From Providencia stuartii (lineage in GTDB: Bacteria > Pseudomonadota > Gammaproteobacteria > Enterobacterales > Enterobacteriaceae), in contig NZ_CP119546.1 of the NCBI RefSeq assembly GCF_029277985.1, forward strand, positions 620,001 through 684,000: a stretch of DNA of 64,000 nt, written 5' to 3'. This document shows positions 19,805-28,958 of the stretch, piece after piece. The position numbers were made by a program, and so were the translations under genes. The notes below the pieces were generated by a model. It worked only from the letters and a program-made list of their open reading frames with translations, was not told where the DNA came from and did not search any database. Position 1 is the stretch's first letter; each line of letters starts with the position of its first letter.

Positions 19805-21298
19805 ATGAATAATTTAGCCCTATTACCGGAAGTAAGTGCGTTTTTACAACGCCAACATGGACATTTTATTAACGGCCAGCCAGTTTCCGGTGAGGAGGAT
19901 GCCTTCTTTGACGTCGTTAACCCCGCCACAGAGCAAGTTATCGCTAAAGTGAAAGAAGGCACTAAGGCTGAAGTTGATAGTGCAATGGAAGCCGCTTATG
20001 CTGCTTTCCGCGGTGCTTGGGCGCAAACCACACCAATGGAAAGAGGTAATTGCCTAAATCGCTTAGCTGACTTGCTCGAAAAAAATCTTGAAGAGCTGGC
20101 TCAGCTTGAAAGTTTATGTTCAGGAAAAACCATTCAACTATCTCGTTTCCTTGAAATTGGCTCTTCTGCACAGTTTTTACGCTATTTCGCGGGTTGGGCA
20201 ACCAAAATCAGCGGTGAAACACTGAATGTTTCTTTGCCGTCATTTAAAGGTGAACAATACCGAGCTTTCACGCAACGTGAGCCTGTTGGTGTGGTTGCAG
20301 GGATTATTCCATGGAACTTCTCTATTATGATTTCCATTTGGAAGCTGGCGGCGGCGCTGACTTGTGGCTGTACTATTGTGTTAAAGCCAAGTGAATTTAC
20401 GCCATTAACGATGCTGAGAGTGGCTGAATTAGCCAAAGAAGCAGGCATTCCTGACGGTGTGATTAATATTATTAACGGTGGGGGACGTGAAGTTGGCCCA
20501 GCGTTGATTAGCCATCATTTATGTTCAAAAGTGACCTTTACTGGCTCTGTACCAACAGGCCTCGCTGTTGGTCGAGCTGCAATGGAAGGGAAGCTCACTC
20601 GTGTTACCTTAGAATTGGGTGGAAAAAATGGTGCAGCATTCCTCGCGGATTTGCCAGTTAACAAAATTGTTGATGGGATTATTGAAGCGGGATATTTAAA
20701 CCAAGGACAAATTTGCGCGGCAGCTGAACGTTTTTATATTCCATCATCACTGATAGAAGAAGTGCTTGCTGAGTTAAAACAGCGTTTATCAACATTCAAA
20801 ATTGGCTCTCCTTTAGATGAAACAACGGAAATGGGGCCTCTAGCTAATAAAGCGCATTATGAAAAGATTTTAGGCCTATTTGAAAAAGCTCGCCAAGAAG
20901 GTAATGAAATTATTTATGGTGGTCAGCCTATTGCTGGTACTGGTTACTTTGTACCACCAACGATTATTCGTGCAAATAGCCCTAATGATGCATTAATGAA
21001 AGAGGAAACATTTGGTCCAATTGGCACTTTCTTAAGCTATGACGATGAAGAAGAGCTAATTGAACAAATGAATAGTACACCATTTGGTTTAGCGGCAAGT
21101 CTGTGGACCAATGATCTCAGTAAGGCCATGCGAATGATTTCTCGTATCGAAGCCGGGACTGTTTGGGTCAATATGCATACGTTCCTTGATCCCGCAGTGC
21201 CCTTTGGCGGAGTCAAATCATCCGGCATTGGTCGCGAGTTTGGTAGTGCATTCATTGAATACTACACTGAATTGAAGTCAGTTATGGTACGTTATTGA
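19805..21298 (+). CDS. Aldehyde dehydrogenase (NAD(P)-dependent)
   Basis: A 497-residue member of the aldehyde dehydrogenase superfamily. Landmarks are the cofactor segment IIPWNFS (about residues 163-169), TFTGSVPTG, the general base Glu in LELGGKNG (about 269-276) and the catalytic Cys in NQGQICAAAERF (about 302-313). The enzyme should oxidise the aldehyde made by the upstream flavoprotein to an acid, by analogy with PuuC after PuuB. The ATG at 19805 is chosen because GGAG lies eight bases upstream. A strong terminator follows at 21419. Confidence 0.87.
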   Translation: MNNLALLPEVSAFLQRQHGHFINGQPVSGEEDAFFDVVNPATEQVIAKVKEGTKAEVDSAMEAAYAAFRGAWAQTTPMERGNCLNRLADLLEKNLEELAQLESLCSGKTIQLSRFLEIGSSAQFLRYFAGWATKISGETLNVSLPSFKGEQYRAFTQREPVGVVAGIIPWNFSIMISIWKLAAALTCGCTIVLKPSEFTPLTMLRVAELAKEAGIPDGVINIINGGGREVGPALISHHLCSKVTFTGSVPTGLAVGRAAMEGKLTRVTLELGGKNGAAFLADLPVNKIVDGIIEAGYLNQGQICAAAERFYIPSSLIEEVLAELKQRLSTFKIGSPLDETTEMGPLANKAHYEKILGLFEKARQEGNEIIYGGQPIAGTGYFVPPTIIRANSPNDALMKEETFGPIGTFLSYDDEEELIEQMNSTPFGLAASLWTNDLSKAMRMISRIEAGTVWVNMHTFLDPAVPFGGVKSSGIGREFGSAFIEYYTELKSVMVRY

Positions 21299-21418
21299 TT
21301 GTTAATGCTTTTATACTCAACACGTTTCTAATTAGGTAGGGGCAAAGGCTACATTGGGGTCATAAGTAGCGATTAGAATCGTGATTTAGAGTATTTTTAT
21401 GTCGATTTTAGAGTGGTT

Positions 21419-21444
21419 AACCCAGCTTAGGCTGGGTTTTTTTT
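21419..21444 (+). terminator. Terminator of the amine oxidase operon
   Basis: AACCCAGC (21419-21426) and GCTGGGTT (21431-21438) pair perfectly around a TTAG loop and run into six further T residues. It lies about 120 bases after the aldehyde dehydrogenase. Confidence 0.93.
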
Positions 21445-22571
21445 ATCTCCCAAAAGTCAGGCGTAGATTTTCTAACATTAGCCTTAAAGGGAAGTTGAGA
21501 CTCGGCTGGAGAAAACTATCAGTGGAGGTCGCTCATGAAAACCAGTGCTCCCTTAGCTTTTGTTATCTTTTCCTCTTGGTAACGTCGGTATCACAATCTC
21601 GCCAAGAGCGCCTGAACAACGTACATAACCCAGTGTTAGGTAGGGTACAGAATGCCCTTTAGATAGGTTAGAACGTTTTCTGATATTGATTGTGGGCCGA
21701 TGCAAGATACCGTTTATCCATTCATTATTTTTAGTCTAAAGATAGATATCAAATCACCGTAAACTCATTTCAGTTTAAGTGCCACGTAAAAAAGCCACCT
21801 AGCAAGAGTGTGTTATCCGTGTGCAGGTAACCGATTTGAAGGTTATTTGTAACGGAATTCACTATTCACTCTCAAATGACCAACTCTCGATATGATTTTG
21901 CGTTGGTTTTTAGGGAACATTTTAAAATTAACACGAAAAGGGAGTTTACCTTTATTTACAAAAAGCCAATATGTGAGATACAAGATGTTTTAGTAGATAA
22001 TGCTTTGGTGGTAGGGGTAAATAATCATAAAGACAATTAAAATGTTTATTTTTTAATTTTAAATATTATAAAAAACAATGGAACTCATTTTCGTTGTTTT
22101 TGCTTTTAATTATTTTATTTACGATAATGTTATTAAATTTGTTTTTATCTAAAAAATTATTTTGGCTAAAAACATGGAAAAGGAGTATGCGTATTTTTTA
22201 ATGTTTTCATATGTAACAATTTATTTTAATAATGGCAGGTAAATATACGGATATTAATTTAATGGGATTATTAAAACATAAAGTAATCATTTAAAGTGTA
22301 TTATCCGAAAAGTCTTTTTAATCATTTGCTTAGTTGTAAAAATCCAGTAGTTGTATTTATATTATTATTTAATTCACCGATCAAATGACGTCACTTGATA
22401 GATTTTGCCTATCGTAAGTGGTTTATTCGATCGAAATAAACTTCTTTAATCGAATATAGATAAGAGTTAGATTACATGCAAATAAAGAGTATTTAATTAT
22501 CTAATGATTTATTTCTATTTAAGTTTTCATTTTTTTATTTTGATAAATACTTTCACTAGAGAGATTGTTTT
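21445..22571. other. AT-rich intergenic region before the fimbrial operon
   Basis: About 1.1 kb without a gene I can identify. The right half is extremely AT-rich and is the likely promoter and silencing region (for example H-NS) for the fimbrial locus. No invertase gene of the mrpI type is present, although P. mirabilis mrp has one next to its operon. A 15-codon reading frame at 21535 has a strong ribosome site and is listed separately. Confidence 0.5.
21535..21582 (+). CDS. Possible 15-residue micropeptide (MKTSAPLAFVIFSSW)
   Basis: A very short reading frame begins with ATG at 21535, preceded by GGAGG with a six-base spacer, an unusually good ribosome site for this AT-rich region. The peptide is hydrophobic (APLAFVIF). 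CTCTTGG at its end (21573-21579) can pair with CCAAGAG (21602-21608). It could be a leader peptide, a tiny membrane peptide, or chance. I do not recognise it, and it lies just beyond the terminator of the preceding operon. Confidence 0.2.
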   Translation: MKTSAPLAFVIFSSW

Positions 22572-22859
22572 ATGGTTTCACAAGAAAAAGAACATTTTGG
22601 TGTGATTAACTCTGAAATTGGTGAGTTTATAAGAATGATTAGAATAAAAAAAGGGTTAACAGGTGCAGAGCTTGGTAAATTAATAGGTGTAAGTCAACAG
22701 CAAATATCACGGTATGAAAGAGGTTATAATACACTCTCATTATCAGATTTTACATTTATACTATCAGTGATGAATGTGTCATTGTTAGACTTTATTTCAT
22801 ATTCGTCATTCTTTAAGTCTGATGATTGTCATATAACGCCAAAAGATTATATGCTATGA
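22572..22859 (+). CDS. MrpJ-like HTH regulator of fimbriae and motility
   Basis: A 95-residue protein made almost wholly of an HTH_3 (XRE/Cro) domain. Residues 41-49 read SQQQISRYE, the signature recognition-helix motif of the MrpJ paralogues of Proteus and relatives. In that family, the proteins encoded with fimbrial operons repress flagellar genes and modulate fimbrial promoters, switching cells between adherence and swarming. Here the gene comes before the major pilin by 265 bases instead of at the operon's distal end as in mrp. The functional role is inferred from the family. Confidence 0.8.
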   Translation: MVSQEKEHFGVINSEIGEFIRMIRIKKGLTGAELGKLIGVSQQQISRYERGYNTLSLSDFTFILSVMNVSLLDFISYSSFFKSDDCHITPKDYML

Positions 22860-22997
22860 AGTCATAGCCTATTTCTGTTTAAAGAATCTTTATAGCATAG
22901 GTGAAAGTTAAATTAAATTTAGCTGTATTGTCTTTCTAATATACCAAATTAACCTTTTAGCTTTATAGCTAATGGGGATGGACTTCGCTAATTTTTA

Positions 22998-23037
22998 TGT
23001 ATTAGAAAGTGTTTTATTTAAAACGCTTTCTAATACA
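22998..23037. repeat. 40-bp near-perfect palindrome in the fimbrial leader
   Basis: TGTATTAGAAAG...CTTTCTAATACA spans 40 bases. The two 19-base arms match at all but one position (T versus C at the thirteenth). It lies between the mrpJ-like gene and the major pilin gene. There is no T-run immediately after it, so it is not a standard terminator. It could be a transcript-processing or attenuation hairpin, or a protein binding site. Confidence 0.85.
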
Positions 23038-23052
23038 GATATGTTTATCTGT
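23035..23052 (+). repeat. Second hairpin in the fimbrial leader
   Basis: ACAGATA (23035-23041) and TATCTGT (23046-23052) are perfect inverted repeats with a four-base loop, abutting the 40-bp palindrome. The two structures share bases and could be mutually exclusive in RNA. They lie about 75-125 bases before the major pilin start. Confidence 0.65.
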
Positions 23053-23124
23053 GTTGAGTAATTAAATAGTCTTAATTTTATTATTCAATTTATAATTAAA
23101 CTTAAAACATTGATAGGAAATAGT

Positions 23125-23667
23125 ATGAAATTAAATAAAGCTATGGCTGTATTAGCAGCGGCTATGTTAACCACATCTTTCGCTTCACTTGCAGATGTTA
23201 ACTCAGGAACCGTGACTTTTAAAGGTGAAGTTCGTGATACTCCTTGTAACCTAGATGCGGGCCAAGGCGGTACAGCAACGGTTGTTGATTTTGGCCAACT
23301 ATCTCTAAGCCAATTAAATGCGGGCGATTCAAAATACAAAAATTTTGAATTGAACCTGAAAAATTGTTCTTTGACTTCTATTGACGATACAGATCCACAA
23401 AACCCAATCACAGTTACTAAGACTGCAACTATCACTTTTGATGGTGTTAGCAAAATTGCAGGTCAAAATCTTTTAGCAACATCAGGTAGCGCAGCAAACG
23501 TTGCAGTTGGTATCAAAGATATTACTTTTGGAACTCCTGCGGCACTGAACCTACGTGATGGTGATAATACATTGACTTATTCTGCTTTCGTTAAGAAGGC
23601 GGGTGCTAATGCTGTAACAGCAGGTGATTTCTCAACGATCTCTACTTTCGAAATCGCATACCAGTAA
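23125..23667 (+). CDS. Major fimbrial subunit (MrpA-like type 1 pilin)
   Basis: A 180-residue pilin with a cleavable signal peptide (KAMAVLAAAMLTTSFASLA, cut about residue 24) and a mature chain starting DVNSGTVTFKGEV, the donor-strand extension. The two cysteines that form the pilin disulphide lie in DTPCNLDAG and LKNCSL, and the chain ends in a beta strand with penultimate Tyr (FEIAYQ). It is exported and polymerised by the chaperone-usher pathway. The start at 23125 is chosen for AGGAAA just upstream. It is the first structural gene and probably the most expressed. Confidence 0.9.
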   Translation: MKLNKAMAVLAAAMLTTSFASLADVNSGTVTFKGEVRDTPCNLDAGQGGTATVVDFGQLSLSQLNAGDSKYKNFELNLKNCSLTSIDDTDPQNPITVTKTATITFDGVSKIAGQNLLATSGSAANVAVGIKDITFGTPAALNLRDGDNTLTYSAFVKKAGANAVTAGDFSTISTFEIAYQ

Positions 23668-23725
23668 GTTATACAGGCTCCTTCACTATTAGGCGAAGGA
23701 GCCTATAATTTGAAAAATTAATACT

Positions 23726-24268
23726 ATGAAAAGCTTGCTGATTATTACCCTGTTATTCTCACCTATTTTCAGTATGCCAGTCTTAGCTGCAATGAATTGG
23801 GGACAGGCAACAGTAAAAGGAGAGATACTCGCTTCTGGTTGCTCAATTCAATTGACGAGTAAAGACCAAATTATTGATTTTGGTGCCTATGCCTTAAGCA
23901 AGTTAGAAGAAAATAAGATAAAGAAACCATTTAAAATAATTTTAAAGAATTGCCAATTATCAAACTCTTACTTTAATGATGAAAAATCACCTGTACGAAT
24001 AAAGTTTACGGGTCCAGCAACAAATAATTTTAATGGCTTTAAATTTAATGATGCCGATGGTTTAGCTATTTATATATTAAGTGGAAGCGATGTTGTTAAA
24101 CCTAATCAATACTACCCAATTTATAACTTAAAAAGAATATCCGGGAAAACAAAATCGATTAATGAACAGCAACTAGACTTTTTATCTGAGGTTATTGTTG
24201 TTGATAAGCTAAAGCCTCAATTAGGAGAATTCTCAAGTATCATTACATTTGATATCGATTACTATTAA
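23726..24268 (+). CDS. Minor fimbrial subunit (MrpB-like)
   Basis: A 180-residue exported pilin-family protein with a signal peptide ending at VLAAMN and an N-terminal donor strand, WGQATVKGEILASGCSI. A cysteine pair (SGCSI and LKNCQL) and a C-terminal strand ending FDIDYY complete the pilin pattern. Its place between the major pilin and the usher equals mrpB or papH in related operons, where such subunits end or anchor the rod. That role is inferred from position. The ribosome site is weak. Confidence 0.82.
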   Translation: MKSLLIITLLFSPIFSMPVLAAMNWGQATVKGEILASGCSIQLTSKDQIIDFGAYALSKLEENKIKKPFKIILKNCQLSNSYFNDEKSPVRIKFTGPATNNFNGFKFNDADGLAIYILSGSDVVKPNQYYPIYNLKRISGKTKSINEQQLDFLSEVIVVDKLKPQLGEFSSIITFDIDYY

Positions 24269-24282
24269 TCTAATGAGTATTT

Positions 24283-26757
24283 ATGATGTTATCAACAAAA
24301 GAAAAAATAACGATATTCATGGTATCGATGCTTTGTTTGACTAAAGTGTCTTACTCTGTAGAATTTAATACCGATATACTTGATAGCGAAGATAAAGCGA
24401 ACATTGACGTCTCAAGATTTAAAAATCCTAATTTTATTCTACCGGGAACTTATTTCTTTAACATCATTATAAATAGTACTCAATTGACGCAGTCTACAGT
24501 TCCTATTCAAATTATTGGTGATAGTACAGATGCCTCGGTCAGTGATGTGTGCATTGATAAGTCATACATTAATAGCTTAGGTATTAAAGAAAAGTATATT
24601 GACCAATTAACCTATTGGAATGATGGGGCGTGCATTGATTTTTCGGCATTAAAAGGGGTCAGTGTCGTCCCTAATTTATCCGAAGGCACTGTGACGCTGA
24701 ATATCCCACAATTATATCTCGAATATATGGATAATAACTGGTTACCCAAATCATTGTGGGATGAGGGTATCAGCGGGTTGTTATTAGATTATAATGCAAA
24801 CTATCAATATAGTGATCGGGATAGCTTAAAGAATCAGATTGCTTCCATTAGTGGATATCTTGGCGCCAATATGGGTGCATGGCGCCTACGTAGTGAATAC
24901 TATGGTAATTATCAAAAACAAAATTCCAATGGTAAAACATCGACAATACGTAATTTTTTATTTAATGCCATTTATTTATATAGAAACATAAAAGCCCTAG
25001 ATTCAAAATTAGTGATTGGTGAGAGTACAACCCCCTCACAAATTCTAGAGCCAATTAAATTTACAGGATTATCCTTATTCACTAATGATTCTATGTTACC
25101 ACCAAGGTTACGTGGATATGCACCAGAGATAACAGGTATAGCTAAAACGAATGCGCGAGTGGTCATTACACAACTCGGACGTGTCTTGTACGATGGAAAT
25201 GTACCCGCTGGACCATTTAAGATTCAATCATTAAACAGTGGAACGCGTGGTGAGCTTAACGTAAAAATTATTGAGCAGGATGGTACTGAGCAACAATTTA
25301 CAGTAAGTAGTTCGAATGTACCGTATTTAACGCGTCCGGGCACCACGCGATATAACGTATCTGCGGGGCAACCGACAAAAGTGGATCATTCGGTATATCG
25401 TGGTGTGTTCTTTTTTAGAGCAGAGGCTTCTCACGGTTTAAATAATAATTGGTCGTTAAACGGTGCAACAGATATTAGCCAAGGCTATCAACAGGTTTCA
25501 TTAGGGGTTGGTCGCTTTATGAATCGGTTTGGTGCACTTTCGGTGAACATTACGCGTTCGTTCGCACAATTAGACCATGATAGTCCTTCAGGTAATTCAT
25601 ACAGTGTTAATTACTCGAAAACATTCGATGACTACGATATGGACTTAACTTTTGCAGGGTATCGATTTACGGATAGAAAATACTATACATTATCCCAATA
25701 TTTAGACTTAAGAGATGATAGGGTTGTTGATAGCGAAAAAGAACGTTATCAAATAACGCTGTCTAAGCGCTTAGGTGAGTTTAATATAAATTTAAATTAT
25801 CAATTGCAACAATATTGGGATAGAGGTCAAACTCATCAATATGGTCTTAATATAGGTAAAAGTATCAATCTTCCTTACTTAAAACTACAGGGAGGAAGTA
25901 TTACATTGTCAGCAAATAGAAGCTATTATCAAAATAAATATGATGACCAAATTAGCTTAATGCTTTCTGTACCATTTGGTAAGCAGTTTTATACTTTTGA
26001 TACAATGAAATATAACGATACTTATAATTCGCGTGTTTCAGTGTCTAATTTAACAGATGATAATGACTACTATAATATAAGTGCATCGACAAGCTACGGT
26101 AAAGATGCCAAAAAACAAAGTACACTTGCTGGAATGTATGATTTACCGACACGCTATGGATCTATCAATAGTAATATGTCTATCTCGGATAAAGGGGATA
26201 GTAGTTTAGGATTAGGGCTCAATGGTGGGGTGACATTGACGCAACATGGTGTAGCTTTACACAGTTCATCATATTCTTCTGCCTCAAGGCTAATGATAGA
26301 CACAAATAATATTGCGGATGTTCCTTTAAATAATGGTACAACCGTGACGAATGGATTAGGTATTGGCGTTATTCCTAACATGACTAACTATTATAAAAAT
26401 AGTTACAATGTGGATATGAGTAAATTACCCGATAATATTGAATCATCAAATACAATTTATGATATTGCATTAACGGAAGGCGCTATTGGATATAGAAAAA
26501 TAAGTGCAGATAAAGGGTTTAAATTATTTGCAACGATTAAAATGTCTGATAACTCAGGGTCACCACCATTTGGTTCTCAGGTATTAAATGAAAAAGGGCG
26601 AGAGGTCGGAATTGTAAGTGATAATGGATTAGTTTGGTTAACAGCTGTTCAATCAGAAGAAAAGTTAAATATCAACTGGTCTAATCAAACACAATGTAGT
26701 ACGACCTTACCAACCTTAGATAATGTAAATCAAATTATTTTAATTTGTGAGAAATAG
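24283..26757 (+). CDS. Outer membrane fimbrial usher (MrpC/FimD family)
   Basis: An 824-residue usher. After a signal peptide (KITIFMVSMLCLTKVSYS) comes the usher N-terminal domain starting VEFNTDILD, the 24-stranded translocation pore with the family signature GLSLFTNDSMLPPRLRGYAPEI (first 20 residues at about 264-283), a plug domain, and C-terminal domains ending with a Cys pair (QTQCST and LICEK). It recruits chaperone-subunit complexes and secretes the growing fimbria. A 14-base gap separates it from the minor pilin gene, and nine bases from the chaperone gene. Confidence 0.93.
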   Translation: MMLSTKEKITIFMVSMLCLTKVSYSVEFNTDILDSEDKANIDVSRFKNPNFILPGTYFFNIIINSTQLTQSTVPIQIIGDSTDASVSDVCIDKSYINSLGIKEKYIDQLTYWNDGACIDFSALKGVSVVPNLSEGTVTLNIPQLYLEYMDNNWLPKSLWDEGISGLLLDYNANYQYSDRDSLKNQIASISGYLGANMGAWRLRSEYYGNYQKQNSNGKTSTIRNFLFNAIYLYRNIKALDSKLVIGESTTPSQILEPIKFTGLSLFTNDSMLPPRLRGYAPEITGIAKTNARVVITQLGRVLYDGNVPAGPFKIQSLNSGTRGELNVKIIEQDGTEQQFTVSSSNVPYLTRPGTTRYNVSAGQPTKVDHSVYRGVFFFRAEASHGLNNNWSLNGATDISQGYQQVSLGVGRFMNRFGALSVNITRSFAQLDHDSPSGNSYSVNYSKTFDDYDMDLTFAGYRFTDRKYYTLSQYLDLRDDRVVDSEKERYQITLSKRLGEFNINLNYQLQQYWDRGQTHQYGLNIGKSINLPYLKLQGGSITLSANRSYYQNKYDDQISLMLSVPFGKQFYTFDTMKYNDTYNSRVSVSNLTDDNDYYNISASTSYGKDAKKQSTLAGMYDLPTRYGSINSNMSISDKGDSSLGLGLNGGVTLTQHGVALHSSSYSSASRLMIDTNNIADVPLNNGTTVTNGLGIGVIPNMTNYYKNSYNVDMSKLPDNIESSNTIYDIALTEGAIGYRKISADKGFKLFATIKMSDNSGSPPFGSQVLNEKGREVGIVSDNGLVWLTAVQSEEKLNINWSNQTQCSTTLPTLDNVNQIILICEK

Positions 26758-26766
26758 AGAATTTTT

Positions 26767-27474
26767 ATGAAATATAAATTATTGTTAATTCCACTATTAT
26801 TTATAGCACATAACAGCATGGCCGCGGTTTCTCTTGATAGAACAAGAGCGATTGTAGAAGGGAGTTCTAATCCAGTTGTTATTAATATTGAGAATCAAAG
26901 TGATACTCTACCCTATTTAGCTCAGGCTTGGATTGATGATAAAAATGGTAATAAATTAACAACAGGGCCGTTAATTGCAACACCATTGGTTCAACGTTTG
27001 GAACCAAACGTCAAAAGTATGATTCGAATCTCGACGACGGATGTATCTAAGTTACCGAAAGATAGAGAGTCTGTTTATTACTTTAATTTAAGAGAGATCC
27101 CTCCTAAAAGTGATAAACCGAATGTGATGCAGGTCGCATTACAGTCAAGAATTAAATTATTCTATCGCCCAGAGGCAATTTTAGATAAGGCAAAAACCAA
27201 TTGGGCTTTAGATTTAGAGTTACAATCTGTCAGTAATGGTTATGTGGTTAAAAATACATCACCTTTTTATTTGACCGTGATAGGCTTAGCCGGTGATAAA
27301 AATAAGTCAGAAAATGGCGCCTTTGATTCGTTTATGATCGAACCTTTTGGTTCTTATCAAGTCAAGACTGCTCATTTTCAAAAGCCTTATCTTACTTATA
27401 TTAACGACTATGGCGGAAGACCAACAGTTTCATTTAACTGTAATGCATCTGTCTGTAAAGCTGATAAACAATAA
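26767..27474 (+). CDS. Periplasmic fimbrial chaperone (MrpD/PapD family)
   Basis: A 235-residue PapD-like chaperone with a signal peptide (LLLIPLLFIAHNSMAA) and two immunoglobulin-like domains. Seen features are the N-terminal VSLDRTRAIVEG strand with Arg, the PYLAQAWIDD segment, the conserved YYFNLREIPPKS (about residues 96-107) and the domain-two motif SPFYLTVIGL. It holds fimbrial subunits in the periplasm by donor-strand complementation and delivers them to the usher encoded just upstream. Confidence 0.92.
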   Translation: MKYKLLLIPLLFIAHNSMAAVSLDRTRAIVEGSSNPVVINIENQSDTLPYLAQAWIDDKNGNKLTTGPLIATPLVQRLEPNVKSMIRISTTDVSKLPKDRESVYYFNLREIPPKSDKPNVMQVALQSRIKLFYRPEAILDKAKTNWALDLELQSVSNGYVVKNTSPFYLTVIGLAGDKNKSENGAFDSFMIEPFGSYQVKTAHFQKPYLTYINDYGGRPTVSFNCNASVCKADKQ

Positions 27475-27502
27475 ATTTCAGAGCTAACAAAGTGAGAGTG
27501 CA

Positions 27503-27901
27503 ATGAAGTATTTTTATTTAGTGTTTTACACTTTATTTATTTCATTTAGTAGCATGGCCACTCAGTATGAGGAAAATAATTATTTTCCTTCGAATGATGT
27601 GACATCTGCAATGAAGATGAATGAATTAAGTGGAAAACTGAATTTTAAAATAAGTTTAATGTACTCTCCGTGTGTCATTTTAGCTAATGAATATGTTGGA
27701 AGTTTCTTTTTTATTGAGTTAGATAAATGTTTGTTTAATGATAATAATATAAAAATTCCATTACAGGCAAAAGCGAAAGTGCTTGAAGGTAATCAGCAAG
27801 TGATGGCACCTCAGACGCTATTCTCGGGGAAAAATAATGTTTATCTACAGACTAAAAACATTAAGGGTAGAGCAGTGATTATGGAGCTAGACTATGATTA
27901 A
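27503..27901 (+). CDS. Small exported fimbrial operon protein (MrpE-like position)
   Basis: A 132-residue protein with a probable signal peptide (FYLVFYTLFISFSSMA) and no clear pilin domain. It has two cysteines (SPCVIL and DKCLFN), which could form a disulphide, and a beta-rich C-terminus ending MELDYD. Its position after the chaperone and before three further subunits corresponds to mrpE in Proteus mirabilis. The similarity is by position and size only. The stop overlaps the next start by eight bases, so the genes are coupled. Confidence 0.6.
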   Translation: MKYFYLVFYTLFISFSSMATQYEENNYFPSNDVTSAMKMNELSGKLNFKISLMYSPCVILANEYVGSFFFIELDKCLFNDNNIKIPLQAKAKVLEGNQQVMAPQTLFSGKNNVYLQTKNIKGRAVIMELDYD

Positions 27902-28394
27902 AAAAATACTGGTCATATTACTTAGCTTGATGGTATCTCCCACTTTTGCCAGTGAATTGGTTATTAATTTTAATGGTAATTTAGTTGATAAGAAATGTGA
28001 AATTAAACAATCAGAGATAATAGTTCAATTTATACCTTATTCATTAGGCTATATTGAAGTCGGTGGCAATATCTCGGATAAAAAATCATTTTCAATTGAA
28101 TTTCAAAATTGTACACCGACACTGATGAATAAGATTATAAAAATTTCATTAGATTCTACTAATGTCTATAGGCGAAATGGTGTTGATTATTTGAAAACGC
28201 AAGGTGGAACTGGTCTCATTGTCGGTCTAGAAAGCATGAGTGGAGAGCCTATATCATTTAATCAACCTTTAGAAGTACAGGTGACTAATGATAGTAAAGC
28301 AGAATTAGTTTTAAATGCTTTTTTAACTAAAGGTGATTTCGCTAAACCTGGCACTATTCATGGCACAGCAAGTGTTATGGTTAATTATAATTAA
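27894..28394 (+). CDS. Minor fimbrial subunit (MrpF-like)
   Basis: A 166-residue pilin-family protein. A signal peptide (ILVILLSLMVSPTFAS) precedes SELVINFNGNLVDKKCEI, whose Cys pairs with FQNCTP further on, and the protein ends in a beta strand (GTASVMVNYN). Such adaptor subunits connect the rod to the tip. It overlaps the preceding gene by eight bases and corresponds in order to mrpF. Confidence 0.8.
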   Translation: MIKKILVILLSLMVSPTFASELVINFNGNLVDKKCEIKQSEIIVQFIPYSLGYIEVGGNISDKKSFSIEFQNCTPTLMNKIIKISLDSTNVYRRNGVDYLKTQGGTGLIVGLESMSGEPISFNQPLEVQVTNDSKAELVLNAFLTKGDFAKPGTIHGTASVMVNYN

Positions 28395-28408
28395 TAAGAG
28401 GAAATAAT

Positions 28409-28942
28409 ATGATAAAGACAAGACGGTTACTCTTATTATTATTGTTTCTATCCAATTGGAGTCTTGCCGCTGATTTTAATAGCGGTCGTGCCGATGTCAG
28501 AATAAATATTAGTGCCACGATTGTTGCTCCGGTCTGTACCGTTTTAGGCAATAATAATCAATCACCCTTGTTTGTGAACTTTGATAACGTTGATTTTTCT
28601 GACGTAGAGAGTGGAACTGCTTATCAAGATATTCAACTTAAATATAGCTGCGCGGGTAGTTCAGTACCCGCTAATAAAGTGATGAACATATATTTATATC
28701 CGACAAAATATGGCACTTATACACAGGTAGGTAATAATGTCTTACGCACATCAAAGGAGGGATTAGGTATTTCGTTGACAAAAGAAAATACTAATCTTGA
28801 TTTAAATAAATGGATCCCTTTTGGAAGTCATGAGCTAGAAGGCTCATTTATTCTTCGTGCATCGTTAATTACACCTGATAAATCACTATTAACTGAAGGT
28901 AGCTTTGACAGTACGGTGGCTATTTTGATGAGTTATTTATAA
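28409..28942 (+). CDS. Minor fimbrial subunit (MrpG-like)
   Basis: A 177-residue pilin-family protein. It has a signal peptide (RLLLLLLFLSNWSLAA), an N-terminal strand with RADVRINISATIVAPVCTV, a second Cys in LKYSCAG, and a C-terminal strand ending VAILMSYL. A good ribosome site (GAGGAAATAAT) precedes it. It lies directly before the tip adhesin gene, as mrpG precedes mrpH, which suggests an adaptor role near the tip. Confidence 0.8.
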   Translation: MIKTRRLLLLLLFLSNWSLAADFNSGRADVRINISATIVAPVCTVLGNNNQSPLFVNFDNVDFSDVESGTAYQDIQLKYSCAGSSVPANKVMNIYLYPTKYGTYTQVGNNVLRTSKEGLGISLTKENTNLDLNKWIPFGSHELEGSFILRASLITPDKSLLTEGSFDSTVAILMSYL

Positions 28943-28958
28943 ATCTGAATTAGGTCTT

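Noticed and set aside
21399..21662. Open frame of 87 codons on the plus strand after the aldehyde dehydrogenase
   Set aside because: It begins before a strong terminator and runs through its stem and T-run, has no ribosome site, and has no recognisable domain.
22998..23037. The 40-bp palindrome as one end of an invertible phase-variation element
   Set aside because: No matching inverted copy was seen nearby and no invertase gene is in the window. The symmetry is within one site, not between two distant repeats.
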